From NCBI GenBank assembly GCA_003218815.1, contig QHON01000173.1:1-8802 (forward strand): DNA of 8,802 nucleotides, written 5' to 3'. The position numbers and the translations under genes were made by a program. Origin of the DNA: Verrucomicrobiota bacterium. GTDB lineage: Bacteria; Verrucomicrobiota; Verrucomicrobiia; Chthoniobacterales; UBA10450. The notes under the pieces are model-generated. The model had not been told where the DNA came from. It did not search any database and worked only from the letters and a program-made list of their open reading frames with translations. Shown here piece by piece: positions 1 to 6,687 of the stretch. Numbering within the stretch: the first letter of the stretch is position 1; each line of letters begins with the position of its first letter.

Positions 1-266
1 TGTTACAACGGCTTTTGGTTTTCGCCCGAACGCGAAGCGCTTCAGGCACTGGTTACCGAAACGCAGCGCGACGTCACCGGCGTCGTCCGCCTAAAACTTT
101 ACAGGGCAACATCATCGTCGCCGGTCGCAAGAGTCCGAACAACCTGTACGATCCAAAAATCGCGACCATGAAAGGCGCCGCATCGGCATATGATCAAGAC
201 GATGCTACGGGCTTCATTCGACTCAACGCACTCCGGCTAAAGTTGCGCGCCGCGTTAAAAAGGTAG
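1..266 (+). pseudogene. argG: Argininosuccinate synthase, C-terminal part, frameshifted
   Basis: This is the last ~88 residues of argininosuccinate synthase, which joins citrulline and aspartate using ATP in arginine biosynthesis; family members are about 400 residues, so the rest lies upstream of the window. Reading frame 1 from base 1 gives CYNGFWFSPEREALQ and VTGVVRLKLYR. The frame then breaks, and frame 3 continues with GNIIVAGRKSPNNLYDP and DATGFIRLNALRLK up to TAG at 264-266. Both halves match the C-terminal multimerisation arm of the family. The join is at 103-107, where AGGGC would read Arg-Gly if one more G were present (AGGGGC). No ATG inside frame 3 explains the first half, so this is one gene with a one-base loss, either a real mutation or a G-run sequencing error. 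Identification is confident; true pseudogene status is not. Confidence 0.82.
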
Positions 267-279
267 GGCCGATTGGCCC

Positions 280-304
280 GCTCGACTTCGCTCAGGACAG
301 GCTC
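280..304. repeat. Possible dispersed intergenic repeat after argG
   Basis: The sequence just after argG contains GACTTCGCTCAGGACAGGC, flanked by GCTC on both sides. I recognise this string from memory as a type of short intergenic repeat scattered through many environmental bacterial genomes; only one copy is visible here. A GGGCC-GATT-GGCCC hairpin (266-279) lies directly upstream and could help end argG transcription, but no T-run follows it. The rest of the 267-397 spacer shows only a weak AT-rich CATAAT at 363-368. Confidence 0.3.
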
Positions 305-397
305 TTAATCGCCCAGTCTGCCAGTCGCACGTTTACGCTCGACGCACTGGGCGTAAAAATGGCATAATATGCCTGGCGCGACTGTAATCGCACAAAC

Positions 398-2790
398 ATG
401 CCCGCTGAAGTTAAGAAAGAAATCCAGCTCGAGATCGCGCATGTCTTGTTCACGGACATCGTCGGTTACTCGAAGCTGCCGATTAACCAGCAACGGGCGT
501 TGGTGGAGCGCTTAAACGAGATTGTTCGAGGCACGGATGAATTCCAAGCCGCGGAAGGGGCAGGACGTCTGATCAAAATTCCGACGGGCGACGGCATCAC
601 GCTGGTTTTTTATCAGAACCCGGAAGCGCCGGTCGAATGCGCGCTGGAAATAAGTCGTGCGCTCAAGAAGCATCCGGAACTTCAACTGCGAATGGGCTGA
701 GCGGCGTGATCGACGTAACCGGAAAAGCAAACGTCGCCGGCGCCGGGATCAACATGGCGCAACGGGTGATGGACTGCGGTGACGGCGGACACATTTTGCT
801 GTCAAAGCATGTGGCGGAGGATCTCGAGCAATATCCTCACTGGCAGCCGTACCTGCACGAACTGGGCGAGTGTGAAGTGAAACATGGCGTGCGCGTCTCC
901 GTGGTGAATCTTTACACTGAGGAGCTTGGGAATCCGGCGGTGCCGGAGAAACTCAAGGCGGCGCGTGTCGCTACGGCTGCACGTAGAAAACGTGCCACGT
1001 TCCGACGGTTGTCGTTAGGCGTGCTGGGTCTGCTCGTTGCAGTCGCTGCGTTCAGTTTTCTTCTCTTTCGTTACAAACAGCCGCCTACCGCCCCCGGATT
1101 AGCAGTTCCTGAGAAGAGCATTGCCGTCCTGCCGTTTGAAAACCTTAGCGAAGAAAAATCGAACGCCTATTTCGCTGACGGGGTTCAAGATGAAATTCTC
1201 ACGAATCTCGCAAAGATTGCGGATCTGAAGGTGATCAGCCGGATAAGCGTGATCCAATACAAAAGCGGTGTTGCACGGAACGTTCGTGAAATCGCTCGAC
1301 AGCTCGGCGTCGCGAACATTGTGGAGGGCAGCGTCCAGCGCACCGGCAATCGGGTCCGCGTCAGCGGGCAATTGGTGGACGCACGGAACGATGTTCATCT
1401 TTGGGCCGAGCATTACGATAGGCCATTGGATGACGTATTCGCGATTCAGAGCGAAATCGCAAAGGCGATCGCTGAGCAGCTCCGGGTCAAACTTTCGTCC
1501 GGTGAAAAGGCTGCGATCGAGCGACCCCCAACCGCCGATCTCGCCGCGTTCGATCTCTATACTCGTGCTAAGACGTTAACGCTCCAGGTTAGCTACATAG
1601 GTGCGCGAAGTAAGGACAACCTCTTGCAAGCCATTGAACTGCTTAACCAGGCAGTCGCGCGCGATCCTAACTTTTTGCTTGCTTACTGCCGATTGGCATA
1701 CGCCCATGACTTCCTTTACATTACTAACCAGGATCACACGCCAGCCCGTCGCGCCTTGGCCGATGCTGCTGTCCAAAAAGTTTTGCAGTTACAACCGGAT
1801 TCCGGTGAAGCGCACCTCGCATCGGCGCAACATTTCTATAGCTGCTACCTCGATTACGATCACGCCAGGCAAGAATTGGCCATCGCGCAACGGATGCTGC
1901 CCAACAGCTCGCAGGTCTTCGAGGTCGCTGGCGTCATCGATCGTCGCCAAGGTCACTGGGAGGATTCACCGCGCAACTTTGAAAGAGCCCTCCAAATTGA
2001 CCCACGCAATATTTCCCTCTTTCATCACATGTCGATCAGCTACCAATGCCTGCGCCGGTATGAACAGATGGCTGCGGCTCTCGACCGCGCGCTTGAGCTC
2101 TTCCCCAGGGATGTGGCGACTAGCCAGGCGCGCGCGCGGGTCGATATCGAGTGGCACGCCGATACCAAGCCGTTGCATCGCGTAATTGAAACCATTCTGG
2201 CTGAAGATCCGTCGGCTGCACCGCTCGTCGCGAACAGTTGGCTGTATCTGGCATTGTACGAACGGGACTTCGTTGCTGCGGACCGGGCACTCGTGGCCCT
2301 CTCCGGCAATGCTTTCCTGCTATCGCCAAACATCTATCTGAATCATGCATTCGCAGAAGGTTTGATCGCGCGCATGCGCGGCGACGCCGTCGCGGCGCGC
2401 TCTGCTTTCAACGCAGCCCGTGCTCAACAGGAGGAAATAGTTCGCGTTCAGCCCGATTACGCATTGGGACTCTGCGTGCTCGGACTTATCGACGCGGGAC
2501 TAGGACGAAAAGACGACGCATTGCGAGAAGGTCGGCGGGCGCTTGAGCTGCTTCCAATTGACCGAGATGCGTTCGCAGCGCCCGATATAATGCATGTCTT
2601 CTCAATGATCTGCGCTTGGACTGGCGAGAAGGACCTAGCATGCGAGCAGCTCGCGAATGCGGCGCAGTTCCCCAGTTATCTTTTAACGTACGGCCGACTG
2701 CGTCTGCTTCCCTTTTGGGACCCGTTGGGTGGCGATCCGCGCTTCGAAAGAATCGTCGCCTCGCTCGCGCCGAAGGAAGCGACTAAGTAA
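398..2790 (+). pseudogene. Cyclase / TolB-like / TPR signalling protein, frameshifted
   Basis: The gene begins with a class III nucleotidyl cyclase domain: HVLFTDIVGYSKL carries the first metal Asp (D20) and PTGDGITLVF the second (D65). The frame is lost after LQLRMG at about 697 and resumes in frame 1 with SGVIDVTGKANVAGAGIN. The family normally has a short segment like IHSGPV between these points; only two of its 18 bases remain, implying a 16-nt deletion. The downstream part, open to TAA at 2790, has a membrane helix (about 1009-1074), a TolB/FlgO-like domain starting KSIAVLPFENLSEE (about 1117-1500), and roughly seven TPR-like repeats to the end, such as NFERALQIDP. Restored length is about 802 aa. 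Known relatives are adenylate cyclase/TPR proteins thought to signal at the inner membrane; the substrate here is unknown. Downstream restart at ATG 637 or later could still yield a membrane TPR protein without a working cyclase. Confidence 0.82.
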
Positions 2791-2840
2791 GGTGGATCGG
2801 CCGTTCCGTCGGGCGATGTTAATTTTTGGCGCCGTTTAAC

Positions 2841-2875
2841 TGCGCGCCGCCCACAGGGCGGCGGCTACAGCCAAC
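2841..2875. repeat. GC-rich hairpin repeat, TGTAGC family
   Basis: GCCGCCC (2846-2852) and GGGCGGC (2856-2862) form a perfect 7-bp stem around ACA. On the minus strand the element begins TGTAGCCGCCGCCC, which resembles the TGTAGC-headed repeats at 7911-7973. It sits 50 nt after the cyclase gene and could act as its transcription stop or be a REP-like mobile palindrome. No poly-T follows, so repeat is the preferred call. Confidence 0.5.
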
Positions 2876-2876
2876 C

Positions 2877-2905
2877 TTGCGAGGTGCGATTGTCGATCTT
2901 ATATT
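2877..2905 (+). promoter_or_regulatory. Possible sigma-70 promoter for hpd
   Basis: TTGCGA (2877-2882) and TATATT (2900-2905) are separated by exactly 17 nt and resemble -35 and -10 boxes (4/6 and 5/6 matches). They lie 40 nt upstream of the hpd start codon. The implied leader contains a small CGCGC-TGA-GCGCG hairpin (2914-2926) just before the ribosome binding site. This is a pattern match only; the promoter consensus of this phylum is uncertain. Confidence 0.35.
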
Positions 2906-2934
2906 TAGGGAGCCGCGCTGAGCGCGAAAGAGTT

Positions 2935-2940
2935 AGGAGG
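2935..2940 (+). promoter_or_regulatory. Strong Shine-Dalgarno site of hpd
   Basis: A perfect AGGAGG lies 5 nt before ATG 2946 and fixes the start of hpd. It stands out because folE, the PTPS gene, the SDR and the cyclase gene have no visible Shine-Dalgarno, suggesting that hpd and hmgA are translated much more strongly. Confidence 0.8.
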
Positions 2941-2945
2941 TCATT

Positions 2946-4085
2946 ATGCCAACAACGATTGTTGCTCCAAAAACGAAAACGGCTCCGGCAGCGGAAAAGG
3001 ATTTTCTTCCGCTACAAGGCACCGATTACATCGAATTCTATGTCGGCAACGCCAAACAGGCGGCGCATTTCTACAAGACTGCGTTTGGTTTCCAAAGCCT
3101 CGCTTATTCCGGCCCGGAAACGGGAACGAAGGATCGGGCGAGCTACGCAATCCGTCAGAATAAATTGACTCTTGTCTTGACCACGCCGTTGCGGCCGAGT
3201 CATTCGATCGCCGACCATCATCACAAACACGGCGACGGCGTAAAAGTGCTCGCGCTGACAGTTGAGGACGCAACTTCAGCGTGGGAAGAAACGACCAAGC
3301 GCGGCGGCAAGAGTTATATGGAGCCAAAGACCTTGAAGGACGACGATGGCGAAGTTGTGATGAGTGGCATTCACACTTACGGCGAGGTCGTCCATCTCTT
3401 TATCGAGAGGCAGAATTATGATGGCCCATTCATGCCGGGCTTCCGCAAATGGGAGTCGCATTACAATCCGCCTCAGACCGGTTTGCAGTATGTCGATCAT
3501 TGCGTGGGCAATGTCGGCTGGAACCAGATGAATCCGTGGGTGAAGTTTTACGAGGATGTGATGGGCTTCCGAAACATCCTCAGCTTCGACGATAAGGACA
3601 TCTCGACCGAGTACTCGGCGCTCATGAGCAAAGTGATGAGCAATGGAAATGGTTTCGTAAAATTTCCGATCAACGAGCCGGCCGAAGGCAAAAAGAAATC
3701 GCAGGTGGAGGAGTATCTCGAGTTTTACAACGGCGAAGGCGTCCAGCACATCGCCATGGCGACGAAGAACATCGTGAAAACTGTGACCGAATTGCAGAAG
3801 CGCGGCGTCCAGTTCCTGAACATTCCATCGACTTATTACGACACGCTTCCCGATCGCGTTGGTCACATCGATGAAGATCTCGAGCCGTTAAAGCGGCTTG
3901 GTATTCTGGTTGATCGCGATAATGAAGGTTATTTGCTCCAAATATTCACGAAGCCGGTCGAGGACCGGCCGACGCTCTTTTTCGAAATCATCCAGCGCAA
4001 GGGGGCAAAAAGTTTCGGCAAAGGCAATTTCAAAGCGCTATTCGAAGCATTGGAGCGAGAACAGGAAGCACGAGGAAATTTGTAA
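2946..4085 (+). CDS. hpd: 4-hydroxyphenylpyruvate dioxygenase
   Basis: This cytoplasmic non-haem iron enzyme converts 4-hydroxyphenylpyruvate and O2 to homogentisate and CO2, the second step of tyrosine breakdown. The 379-aa protein has two vicinal-oxygen-chelate halves (about residues 25-160 and 178-350). The expected iron ligands are visible: H185 in YVDHCVGNV, H268 in GVQHIAM and E347 in FFEIIQR. The two histidines are 83 residues apart, as in the human enzyme. The C-terminal lid helix GAKSFGKGNFKALFEALE is complete. The start at ATG 2946 is supported by AGGAGG 5 nt upstream. The stop is 13 nt before hmgA, whose product uses homogentisate, so the two are almost certainly co-transcribed and consecutive in the pathway. 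Nothing suggests truncation. Confidence 0.97.
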   Translation: MPTTIVAPKTKTAPAAEKDFLPLQGTDYIEFYVGNAKQAAHFYKTAFGFQSLAYSGPETGTKDRASYAIRQNKLTLVLTTPLRPSHSIADHHHKHGDGVKVLALTVEDATSAWEETTKRGGKSYMEPKTLKDDDGEVVMSGIHTYGEVVHLFIERQNYDGPFMPGFRKWESHYNPPQTGLQYVDHCVGNVGWNQMNPWVKFYEDVMGFRNILSFDDKDISTEYSALMSKVMSNGNGFVKFPINEPAEGKKKSQVEEYLEFYNGEGVQHIAMATKNIVKTVTELQKRGVQFLNIPSTYYDTLPDRVGHIDEDLEPLKRLGILVDRDNEGYLLQIFTKPVEDRPTLFFEIIQRKGAKSFGKGNFKALFEALEREQEARGNL

Positions 4086-4091
4086 AGGAGG
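4086..4091 (+). promoter_or_regulatory. Shine-Dalgarno site of hmgA
   Basis: AGGAGG starts directly after the TAA of hpd and lies 7 nt before ATG 4099. It decides the hmgA start: the open frame extends upstream to 3898 inside hpd, but that extension is only an overlap in another frame and has no homology to the family. Confidence 0.8.
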
Positions 4092-4098
4092 ACTGACA

Positions 4099-5283
4099 AT
4101 GCCGTACTATCAAAAACTTGGCGAAATTCCGAGAAAACATCACATCTGGTTCCATCGCAACGGCGCTATGCCGACTTACAAAGGCGAAGGCATCGCCTAC
4201 GAGCACGTCTTCACTACGCAGGGATTCGACGAAGCCTATTCGATCATGTATCACCTCCGTCCGCCTACTCGCGTGCGCAACGTTGAGCTGATCAAACATT
4301 GGGAGCCGAAAAAAGTCACCGACAGTCCGCTACGCCATCATCATCTAAAAACGGCGAACATCCCGCGTCGCGGCGATCTCTATACCAGCCGTATTCCGAT
4401 GCTCTTCAACCAGGACATGACCGCCTACCGCGCGAAACCGGCGAAAGCGTATGACAAGTTCGAATATTACAAAAACGGCGGTGCCGATGAGATCATCTTC
4501 GTTTTCAAAGGCGGCGGCGTGGTCGAGACGCTTTTCGGAAAACTGCCTTATCGCGCGGAAGATTACATCGTCATTCCCCGCGGCATCACTTACCGGATTG
4601 TGCCGAACGAAGTTGAAGAAGAAGATTATCTGATCCTCGAATCCTCGGGCCCCGTTCGTATTCCGCAGCGTTATTTGAATCACGAAGGCCAAATTAACAT
4701 GGGCGCGCCCTACTCGGAGCGCGATCTCCACGCGCCGGCCGAGTTGCTCACCGTCGACAAAGAGGAAGATGTCGATGTTCTGGTGAAGGACGGCCCGCGA
4801 TTCACGCGCGTGACGCTAGCGCATCATCCCTTCGATGCAGTCGGCTGGGATGGTTATCTTTATCCGTTCACATTCAACGCTCAGGATTTCGAGCCGATCA
4901 CCGGAACCGTGCATCAACCGCCGCCGATCCATCAAACCTTTGAGATTCGCGGGTATGTTGTTTGCACATTTGCGCCGCGCCTGCTCGATACCCATCCCGA
5001 GGCTGTGAAAATTCCATGGGTGCATGACAACGTCGAAGCCGATGAAGTTTTATTTTATGTGCGCGGAAATTTCGGATCGCGCCGCGGGATTGAAAGCGGG
5101 TCGATCACATTGCATCCGCGCGGCATTCCCCACGGCCCTCATCCTGGGACAATCATGGCCAGCAAGAATGCCACCCGCACGGAAGAGCTCGCCGTCATGT
5201 TCGACACCCAGCACACGCTTGAACTTACGGAAGAGTCGCTCGCCCTCGATGACCCAAAATATCCGCAGAGCTGGCTCGACTAA
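4099..5283 (+). CDS. hmgA: Homogentisate 1,2-dioxygenase
   Basis: This enzyme opens the aromatic ring of homogentisate with O2 to give maleylacetoacetate, using a mononuclear Fe(II). The 394-aa protein is a double-cupin relative, shorter than the human enzyme (445 aa). The N-terminal half has a cupin-like stretch DEIIFVFKGGG and EDYIVIPRGITYRIVP. The C-terminal half has HDNVEADEVLFYVRG and GSITLHPRGIPHGPHPG. H309 and H345 are 36 residues apart, the same distance as the two iron histidines of human HGD; E316 is the likely carboxylate ligand, one residue further along than in the human protein (D315 is at the human spacing). ATG 4099 is chosen for its AGGAGG site and the family-like start MPYYQKLGEIPRKHH. 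It lies directly behind hpd and in front of folE. Other genes of the pathway (maleylacetoacetate isomerase, fumarylacetoacetase) are not in the window. Confidence 0.94.
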   Translation: MPYYQKLGEIPRKHHIWFHRNGAMPTYKGEGIAYEHVFTTQGFDEAYSIMYHLRPPTRVRNVELIKHWEPKKVTDSPLRHHHLKTANIPRRGDLYTSRIPMLFNQDMTAYRAKPAKAYDKFEYYKNGGADEIIFVFKGGGVVETLFGKLPYRAEDYIVIPRGITYRIVPNEVEEEDYLILESSGPVRIPQRYLNHEGQINMGAPYSERDLHAPAELLTVDKEEDVDVLVKDGPRFTRVTLAHHPFDAVGWDGYLYPFTFNAQDFEPITGTVHQPPPIHQTFEIRGYVVCTFAPRLLDTHPEAVKIPWVHDNVEADEVLFYVRGNFGSRRGIESGSITLHPRGIPHGPHPGTIMASKNATRTEELAVMFDTQHTLELTEESLALDDPKYPQSWLD

Positions 5284-5314
5284 GATCTGCGAGTGACGTG
5301 GCTTTGCGCAATTT

Positions 5315-5944
5315 ATGATTCAACGCCGTAACTCCGATCTCGATATCGAGGAGCGCTTTACGCGCGATATTAATCGGTTGCCGGAAAAAGATCTTGATCG
5401 GATCGCGAAAGCTTACCGGCAATTGCTTGAAAGCGTCGGCGAAGATGCGAATCGCGAAGGTCTGCGACGGACTCCCGACCGTGCGGCGCGTGCCTTCGAG
5501 TTTCTGACGCAAGGCTATCGGCAGGATCTCGAGGAGATTATCAACGATGCTGTGTTTGCGTCCGATGCAAGCGAGATCATTTTGGTCAAAGACATCGAAC
5601 TTTACTCATTATGCGAGCATCATTTGCTCCCCTTCATCGGACGCGCGCACGTGGCTTACATTCCAAATGGGAAAGTCATCGGCCTTTCCAAAGTGGCACG
5701 GATTGTCGATGTTTTCGCGCGCCGCTTACAAATCCAGGAAAATCTTACAACTCAAATCGCAGAGTCGCTGATGGAATGTCTTGAACCATCCGGCGTCGCC
5801 GTTGTCGTGGAAGCGAAACACCTTTGCATGATGATGCGCGGCGTCGAAAAGCAAAATTCCGTCATGAAAACCTCCTGCTTGCTTGGCGTTTTCAAGGACG
5901 ACGCGCGAACTCGTTCGGAATTTCTCTCGCTCCTGAAAGATTAG
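5315..5944 (+). CDS. folE: GTP cyclohydrolase I (FolE type IA)
   Basis: FolE converts GTP to 7,8-dihydroneopterin triphosphate, the entry step to folate and tetrahydrobiopterin. The 209-aa product is of normal length. Family motifs are EDANREGLRRTPDRAARA, SLCEHHLLPFIGRAHVAYIP, GLSKVARIVDVFARRLQ and KHLCMMMRGV. Zinc ligands are C100, H103 and C171; their 3 and 71 residue spacing equals that of E. coli FolE (C110, H113, C181), and H102 and H169 match its active-site histidines. ATG 5315 is the only reasonable start, with an in-frame stop at 5294-5296 and no clear Shine-Dalgarno. It follows hmgA by 31 nt on the same strand, so it is probably in the same transcript. The PTPS-family gene that would use its product follows after the transposase insertion, pointing to a pterin cofactor role rather than folate alone. 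Confidence 0.96.
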   Translation: MIQRRNSDLDIEERFTRDINRLPEKDLDRIAKAYRQLLESVGEDANREGLRRTPDRAARAFEFLTQGYRQDLEEIINDAVFASDASEIILVKDIELYSLCEHHLLPFIGRAHVAYIPNGKVIGLSKVARIVDVFARRLQIQENLTTQIAESLMECLEPSGVAVVVEAKHLCMMMRGVEKQNSVMKTSCLLGVFKDDARTRSEFLSLLKD

Positions 5945-5952
5945 TTTGGACT

Positions 5953-6003
5953 GCGGCGACATGTCGCCGCTTTTCAAAAGCGCGGACATTCCACACACTG
6001 CGA
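5953..6003. repeat. Left REP-like palindrome pair of the RAYT
   Basis: The perfect 18-bp palindrome GCGGCGACATGTCGCCGC (5953-5970) starts 8 nt after the folE stop. It is followed by TTTTCAAAA and then GCGCGGACAT plus a decayed second half (TCCACACACT). The same order (hairpin, TTCAAA linker, GCGCGGACAT hairpin, CACT) appears after the transposase at 6587-6634, in the same orientation. This fits REP sequences that flank their own RAYT gene. The first hairpin might also terminate folE transcription, though no T-run longer than four follows. The remainder of the spacer up to 6048 shows no further structure. Confidence 0.75.
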
Positions 6004-6048
6004 AATTTTTATTGCTGAGAGGCTCTAGTTCAGGCAATCACTTTAGCG

Positions 6049-6576
6049 ATGAATTGGCCGCATGGGCCGACGCACTGGCTCTTTGAACCTGGCCTTTACA
6101 TTGTAACCGCAGGCACTTATCGGAAATTGCCGCATTTCGATTCGCCGTTGCGGCTGGATTTTTTTCAGGAGTCCTTGTTCCAATGCGCCCGCGAATTTGG
6201 CTGGAACTTGCGCGCCTGGGCAGTACTCGCCAATCATTACCACTTCGTTGCTGCGTCGTCGTCGGACCCACAGACACTGCGAAAATTCCTTGGCAAGCTT
6301 CACATGCAGACGGCCAAGCAGCTCAACCTTTTGGACAGCACACCGGAACGGAAAGTTTGGTTTCAATTTTGGGAAAGCCGTATCACGTTCGAACGCTCGT
6401 ATCTGGCGCGGCTAAATTATGTCCATCATAATCCAGCGCAGCACGGCGTTGTTCCGCTGGCGGAAGATTATAAATGGTGTTCTGCGTCTTGGTTTGCACG
6501 CAACGCCCCGCCCGCATTTGTGAATTCTGTGAAGAGCTTCAAGATCGACCGCGTTCATGTGCCCGACGATTTTTAG
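6049..6576 (+). CDS. REP-associated tyrosine transposase (RAYT, HUH/Y1 family)
   Basis: RAYTs are single-domain HUH endonucleases of the IS200/IS605-related Y1 group that bind and cut REP palindromes and are usually domesticated single-copy genes. The 175-aa product has the metal-binding HUH motif as HYH (residues 63-65 in ANHYHFVAA) and the nucleophile Tyr at 124 in LNYVHHNPAQHGVV. The C-terminal WCSASWF and FKIDRVHVPDDF are typical of the subfamily. The gene appears intact, with ATG 6049 opening the family-like GLYIVTAGTYRKLPHF region and TAG at 6574-6576. No clear Shine-Dalgarno is present. It is bordered on both sides by matching palindrome pairs (5953-6003 and 6587-6636), its likely substrates. 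It separates folE from the PTPS-family gene. Confidence 0.9.
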   Translation: MNWPHGPTHWLFEPGLYIVTAGTYRKLPHFDSPLRLDFFQESLFQCAREFGWNLRAWAVLANHYHFVAASSSDPQTLRKFLGKLHMQTAKQLNLLDSTPERKVWFQFWESRITFERSYLARLNYVHHNPAQHGVVPLAEDYKWCSASWFARNAPPAFVNSVKSFKIDRVHVPDDF

Positions 6577-6586
6577 AAACTGGCGC

Positions 6587-6636
6587 GTGGCGAACTGTCG
6601 CCACTGTTCAAAGCGCGGACATGTCCGCGCACTCCA
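6587..6636. repeat. Right REP-like palindrome pair of the RAYT
   Basis: The first hairpin GTGGCGA-ACTG-TCGCCAC (6587-6604) is followed by TGTTCAAA and the perfect 18-bp palindrome GCGCGGACATGTCCGCGC (6613-6630), then ACTCC. The order and linker match the left copy at 5953-6003, where the second hairpin has decayed. It begins 11 nt after the RAYT stop. The remaining sequence to 6687 shows no further structure and no Shine-Dalgarno for the next gene. Confidence 0.78.
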
Positions 6637-6687
6637 AAGAAGACGTAGCGCGAGTTGCGGGACGATTTCTAGTGTGTTTGCTGCTTC

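Noticed and set aside
15..266. Separate 83-aa gene starting at ATG 15
   Set aside because: Its first ~30 residues are not family-like, while frame 1 over the same bases encodes argG sequence; it is the second half of the frameshifted argG.
266..279. GGGCC-GATT-GGCCC hairpin as intrinsic terminator of argG
   Set aside because: The stem is only 5 bp and no T-run follows; it is mentioned with the repeat but not claimed as a terminator.
690..705. Programmed ribosomal frameshifting in the cyclase gene
   Set aside because: There is no slippery heptamer or downstream pseudoknot signal, and a frame change alone would not restore the missing conserved residues.
3276..3866. 196-aa reading frame on the minus strand inside hpd
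   Set aside because: It lies fully antisense to a clearly conserved gene, has no recognisable domain and no ribosome binding site; it follows from codon bias of hpd.
3898..4098. N-terminal extension of hmgA
   Set aside because: The extension overlaps hpd in another frame and shows no homology; AGGAGG before ATG 4099 and the family-like N-terminus fix the shorter start.
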